IMG/VR virus record: IMGVR_UViG_3300050821_008308
Coordinates: 1-41,394 of that record
Source: a virus
Strand: one strand, 5' to 3'
Length of the DNA stretch: 41,394 bases
The position numbers and the translations under genes are program-made. The notes below the pieces were generated by a model that was not told the origin of the DNA, did not search any database, and saw nothing but the letters and a program-made list of their open reading frames with translations. The stretch's first letter is position 1; each line of letters begins with the position of its first letter. Positions 40,264 through 41,394 of the stretch are shown piece by piece.

Positions 40264-41173
40264 GTTCGACCCCCAGCATCCCCTATATATAGTGAGCAAG
40301 GGCCGTTCTGAGTACATGATGACCAGCAAAGCCCTAACGAGAATGGGCGTCGATCATTTTATTGTCGTCGAGCCTCAAGAGGTAAAACTTTATAAGGACT
40401 CGATTAAGAAATTAAAACTACGAACGACGGTAGTTGAACTAGATATGGGTTTTAAAAATAAATACGAATTGTGTGACGAATTTGGATTAACGAAATCAAC
40501 GGGGTCGGGGCCGGCAAGAAATTATGCTTGGGAGCATTCAATTAAATCCGGCTCGACCCATCACTGGGTTATGGACGACAACATTCGATGGTTTAGGCGA
40601 ATCAATAACAATCAAAAAGTTATACTCGAAAGCGGTTCAGGGTTCAGAGCGATGGAGGATTTCGCTAAGAAATTTATAAACGTCGCAATGGCAGGGCCAC
40701 AGTATTCGTTTTTCTCTCCCAGAAAAGAAAAATACAAACCGATCATTTTAAACACCAGGGTATTCAGTTGTAATTTTATTCGCAATTCTGTTCCGCTTCG
40801 TTGGCGTGGTCGATACAACGAGGACATAATCCTCTCGCTCGATATGCTGAAGGCCGGTTGGTGTACACTATTATATAGAGCGTTTACACAGGACAAAATG
40901 ATTACCCAGGCCATGAAGGGCGGGAATACGACGGAACTTTACGAGGGAAAAACCCTTTCCAAAGGCGAAAAATATTCCAAGACTGGAACGAACCAGAAAT
41001 CTATTATGCTCCAGAGACTACACCCAGAATACGCTGAAGTCGTTTGGAAATACGATAGAGTTCACCATAAAGCTAACCTACGATCCTTCCAGAAAACTAA
41101 CCGACTTATAGTCGACCCTACGTGGAAACCGCCCCAGGATAAAGAATACGGGTTAGAGCTTAAAGCTACGTAG
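40232..41173 (+). CDS. TAGT-type glycosyltransferase 2
   Basis: The 313-residue protein has HPLYIVSKGRSEYMM, GPARNYAW, HHWVMDDNIRWF (D115, D116), RGRYNEDIILSLDMLKAGWCT and MKGGNTTELYEGK, the same motif series as TAGT 1 in a longer form. These are the hallmarks of GT-A glycosyltransferases linked to modified DNA in phages. The ATG lies in the end of the ParB gene. It ends 79 nt before the 29-codon peptide. Substrate inferred. Confidence 0.8.
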   Translation: MSKKRNTKTNKFDPQHPLYIVSKGRSEYMMTSKALTRMGVDHFIVVEPQEVKLYKDSIKKLKLRTTVVELDMGFKNKYELCDEFGLTKSTGSGPARNYAWEHSIKSGSTHHWVMDDNIRWFRRINNNQKVILESGSGFRAMEDFAKKFINVAMAGPQYSFFSPRKEKYKPIILNTRVFSCNFIRNSVPLRWRGRYNEDIILSLDMLKAGWCTLLYRAFTQDKMITQAMKGGNTTELYEGKTLSKGEKYSKTGTNQKSIMLQRLHPEYAEVVWKYDRVHHKANLRSFQKTNRLIVDPTWKPPQDKEYGLELKAT

Positions 41174-41252
41174 GTTTTAAGTTGATACAATAATTATTAT
41201 TTTAATGATTTTTCTAAAGATGTGTAATATACTGTTCTTAATGGAGGTATTG
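41174..41252 (+). promoter_or_regulatory. Intergenic with possible promoter before the small-gene run
   Basis: This 79-nt AT-rich stretch has TTGATA (41182-41187) and TAATAT (41225-41230), but their spacing (37 nt) does not fit one promoter. GGAGG at 41243-41247 is the RBS for ATG 41253. A weak promoter with TAATAT as -10 is possible; the -35 is not clear. Confidence 0.35.
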
Positions 41253-41342
41253 ATGGATTCCTTAACAGCATATCTAGAAGTAGTTGGAGTTTTGGTAATA
41301 ATGGCGGTGATGTATTTTTTCTTAACAAGGGGTTCAAAATGA
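41253..41342 (+). CDS. 29-residue single-span membrane peptide
   Basis: ATG 41253 has GGAGG five bases upstream. The product, MDSLTAYLEVVGVLVIMAVM then YFFLTRGSK, is one hydrophobic helix with a positive C-terminus. Its TGA overlaps the ATG at 41339 (ATGA). It is probably translated. It might be a small membrane effector. Confidence 0.65.
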   Translation: MDSLTAYLEVVGVLVIMAVMYFFLTRGSK

Positions 41343-41394
41343 AACCATCAGTAATAATGGATACAAAATATCATGAAGAGATTGAGACTCTTTA
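41339..41394 (+). CDS. Start of the gene that continues at position 1
   Basis: The ATG at 41339 begins a frame (MKPSVIMDTK...) that runs through the junction to 284, giving 95 residues. AAGGGG precedes it. It is the true 5' end of the first gene of the window. Confidence 0.75.
   Translation, partial: MKPSVIMDTKYHEEIETL
41343..41394. repeat. Terminal direct repeat, right copy
   Basis: This is identical to 1-52. It shows the window is closed on itself or terminally redundant. Confidence 0.95.

Noticed and set aside
1-41394. tRNA genes, CRISPR array, integrase or repressor
   Set aside because: I looked for clover-leaf arms, regular short repeats with spacers and recombinase or HTH-repressor motifs and saw none.

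Overview
The window looks like one complete, circularly permuted genome of a tailed phage, with a siphovirus-like gene set. The last 52 bases (41343-41394) repeat the first 52 exactly, and one reading frame runs through the junction. The unique sequence is therefore about 41.3 kb. There is a full head and tail module with a tape measure protein but no sheath. I see no integrase, repressor, DNA polymerase, tRNA or CRISPR array, so a virulent lifestyle is likely. Predicted Sec signal peptides, a lipoprotein and a spanin-like overlap in the lysis cassette point to a Gram-negative host. Its identity cannot be read from the sequence.

Layout. A 276-301 bp non-coding region (about 39301-39597), rich in inverted repeats, separates two divergent units. 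The plus unit runs from 39598 through the junction to 26793. It holds a ParB-like gene and a TAGT-type glycosyltransferase, then small genes (including a 29-codon membrane peptide at 41253), a PDDEXK nuclease and a second TAGT-type glycosyltransferase. Next come the terminases, two exported proteins, an RmlD-like sugar reductase, zinc-ribbon microproteins, a MuF protein, portal, protease-scaffold, cement protein, major capsid, connectors, tail tube, frameshifted tail chaperones, tape measure, tail tip, another exported fibre-like protein, the hub, a glycine-rich adhesin and the lysis genes. The minus unit runs from 39300 down to 26830. It holds a replication initiator, an exonuclease VIII-like nuclease, RecT, three HNH nucleases, a 2OG-Fe(II) oxygenase, a MazG-like protein, a methyltransferase, a GT-B glycosyltransferase and a tightly tiled run of Cys-rich or membrane microproteins.

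How the genes work together. Replication and recombination (initiator, exonuclease plus RecT pair, HNH nucleases) are in the minus unit. Packaging, virion assembly and lysis are in the plus unit. Several enzymes suggest glycan or DNA-base chemistry: two TAGT-like transferases, ParB, the RmlD-like reductase, the GT-B, the methyltransferase and the 2OG oxygenase. The substrate is unknown.

Most unusual features. (1) Minicistrons of 9-24 codons fill gaps between minus-strand genes and are mostly joined to their neighbours by 4-nt ATGA overlaps; two of them share a repeated start-and-RBS cassette. (2) Two genes have no ATG, GTG or TTG start but have a well-placed Shine-Dalgarno before ATC (1067) or ATT (24894). 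(3) Three fibre-like or small proteins in the virion module carry signal peptides. (4) A 21-bp RNA hairpin with seven G-U pairs follows the major capsid gene. (5) An A9 slippery site gives a classical -1 tail-chaperone fusion.
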